Part shown: positions 6,488 to 7,517 of the stretch, in pieces | How the letters are laid out: every line of letters starts with the position of its first letter | Position numbering within the stretch: position 1 is the stretch's first letter | Assembly (NCBI GenBank): GCA_949289715.1 | Contig: CASEPJ010000033.1 | Span: 1 to 7,517, forward strand | DNA from: an uncultured Clostridia bacterium | Lineage (GTDB): Bacteria > Bacillota > Clostridia > Christensenellales > CASEPJ01 | Direction: 5' to 3' | DNA: 7,517 nucleotides | Notes under the pieces: generated by a model | What the model was told of the DNA's origin: nothing | Database searches by the model: none | The model's input: only the letters and a program-made list of their open reading frames with translations | Position numbers and translations under genes: made by a program

Positions 6488-7284
6488 AATCCGCCTCCAG
6501 CTTTACCCTGTTCGCTTTTATCTCTGTCCAATATCAAGGACAACGCTACAAAAATCAATAACATTAAAGATAGAACGGAAGCTCTCCCGTAATTGGATTT
6601 TGTTACATATTCGTCTATCATATTGCCAAATAAAACAAATTTTCCGCCGGTCAATATATCCGTTATGGCAAAAGTGGATATGGAAGGCAAAAATACCATC
6701 AGAATTCCGCTGATTACGCCCGGAACAGACAGCGGAATTGTAACTTTTACCAAACAGTTTAAAGAATTTGCACCGAGATCCCCTGCCGCTTCCAATAAAG
6801 AATTGTCTATTTTGGTAAGAGTGGTATATATCGGTAAAATCATAAAGGGCAAATAATCGTAAACCATAGCCAATACAACCATGGGCATAAGCGTACTTTC
6901 TTTTCCTATAACAACGCCCATACTTTCCAGCAATGCCCTGATTGCCTGCGTTCTCAGTAAGGAATTTATCCACATCGGCAATATAAAGAGCATAAGCATT
7001 GTGGCTCCTTTAATGCCTTTCATTTTAGATAATATAAAAGCTACGGGATAACCTATTAATAAACAGACGGCGGTACTTAAAATTCCTACTTTTACCGAAT
7101 TCCAAAAAACTTTGATAAATGTCGGTTCCGAAAAAACTTTTTGAAAGTGACTGAAAGTAAATTCCCCGTCGTTAGAAATAAAAGCATTTAAAAGCAATAA
7201 TATTAAAGGAAAAACCACAAATATTGCCATATAAATAATATAGGGATACGCAAAGGATTTCCTCGTTAATGCAATACGTTTCAT
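6481..7284 (-). CDS. potB: Spermidine/putrescine ABC transporter permease PotB
   Basis: The first membrane subunit of the polyamine importer, 267 residues with about six transmembrane helices (roughly 13-34, 63-86, 94-112, 131-153, 186-210, 234-252). The N-terminal end, with FAYPYIIYMAIFVVFPLILL (11-30), resembles PotB proteins. The EAA loop is at 165-184 (EAAGDLGANSLNCLVKVTIP), followed by FLPSISTFAITDILTGGK (198-215), a PotB-typical stretch. LPMWINSLLRTQA (102-114) is also characteristic. The start overlaps the potA stop in ATGA, with AAGGAG eight bases upstream inside the last potA codons. It pairs with PotC to form the heterodimeric channel. Confidence 0.93.
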   Translation of the reverse strand: MKRIALTRKSFAYPYIIYMAIFVVFPLILLLLNAFISNDGEFTFSHFQKVFSEPTFIKVFWNSVKVGILSTAVCLLIGYPVAFILSKMKGIKGATMLMLFILPMWINSLLRTQAIRALLESMGVVIGKESTLMPMVVLAMVYDYLPFMILPIYTTLTKIDNSLLEAAGDLGANSLNCLVKVTIPLSVPGVISGILMVFLPSISTFAITDILTGGKFVLFGNMIDEYVTKSNYGRASVLSLMLLIFVALSLILDRDKSEQGKAGGGLW

Positions 7285-7517
7285 TGCTGTATCTCCTTAA
7301 CGAGTTTAATATTTTGTTTAGGAATTATAATTCCTACTCTGTCTCCGTCATCCCAAATATCCTGGGTATCTACAACCAAATCAAATCCGTTATCCATCCT
7401 TACAGTAACCTGAAAGTGATTGGATTTAAACAATATGTCTACAATCTTACCGCCAAAAGGTGTTTCGTCATCATGGTCGGTCAATTCTATACCGGAAAAT
7501 TGTACAACCGCTTTGAA
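7281..7517 (-). CDS. potA: Spermidine/putrescine ABC transporter ATPase PotA, C-terminal end only
   Basis: The reading frame is open from the right edge of the window and gives the last 78 residues of a protein, ending in LVKEIQQ. The content fits the C-terminal TOBE-type beta-barrel of PotA: GKIVDILFKSNHFQVTVRM, then VDTQDIWDDGDRVGIIIP. This domain regulates the ATPase and lies after the nucleotide-binding domain, whose Walker and signature motifs are outside the window. The stop overlaps the potB start by 4 nt, the usual potA-potB layout. An in-frame TTG at 7484 is not the start: the frame continues upstream without a stop to the edge, and a 67-residue TOBE-only product in this position is unlikely. 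Confidence 0.88.
   Translation of the reverse strand, partial: FKAVVQFSGIELTDHDDETPFGGKIVDILFKSNHFQVTVRMDNGFDLVVDTQDIWDDGDRVGIIIPKQNIKLVKEIQQ

Noticed and set aside
6228..6973. Further minus-strand frames and one plus-strand frame inside potC and potB
   Set aside because: Out-of-frame shadows of two permeases whose EAA loops and helices are intact in the main frames.
7482..7484. TTG as a start codon giving a 67-residue protein
   Set aside because: The frame stays open upstream to the window edge and reads as the C-terminal domain of PotA, so this is an internal codon.

Overview
The window is a gene-dense, AT-rich stretch with every recognisable gene on the minus strand, so it reads from right to left. 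Low G+C, strong AGGAGG-type ribosome binding sites, short or overlapping gene junctions, an RNase J instead of an RNase E, and a lipoprotein-type PotD all point to a Bacillota member, most likely an anaerobic, gut-type Clostridia species. This assignment is inference from gene content and style; no rRNA or other taxonomic marker is present.

Right-hand block (7517 down to 3221): the end of a polyamine ABC transporter operon, in the order potA (3' end only), potB, potC, potD, followed immediately by a galactokinase-family gene. potA/potB overlap by 4 nt, potB/potC by 7 nt, potC and potD are 44 nt apart, and potD is followed after a single base by galK. PotA is the ATPase, PotB and PotC are the two permeases, and PotD is the lipid-anchored polyamine receptor. 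GalK has no obvious metabolic link to them and no Shine-Dalgarno of its own, so it looks translationally coupled to potD. One sugar-pocket position of GalK is changed (the usual Glu is Asn63).

Left-hand block (3145 down to 1): a second operon with its own near-ideal sigma-A promoter (TTGACA, 17 bp, TATAAT, at 3145-3117) and a leader of under 20 nt. It encodes a 111-residue PII-like protein, a CPA2-type cation:proton antiporter with a DD motif and no cytoplasmic regulatory domain, and ribonuclease J, which is cut by the left edge of the window after 494 residues. The RNase J ribosome binding site overlaps the antiporter stop codon.

The most interesting part is this left-hand operon. The likely model is that the PII-like protein senses a small molecule and controls the antiporter in trans, with RNase J co-expressed. 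The model is inferred from fold-level resemblance and gene order. There are no RNA genes, mobile elements, CRISPR arrays or long repeats in the window, and no gene-free stretch over 300 bases; the longest gap is the 128-bp promoter region at 3093-3220.
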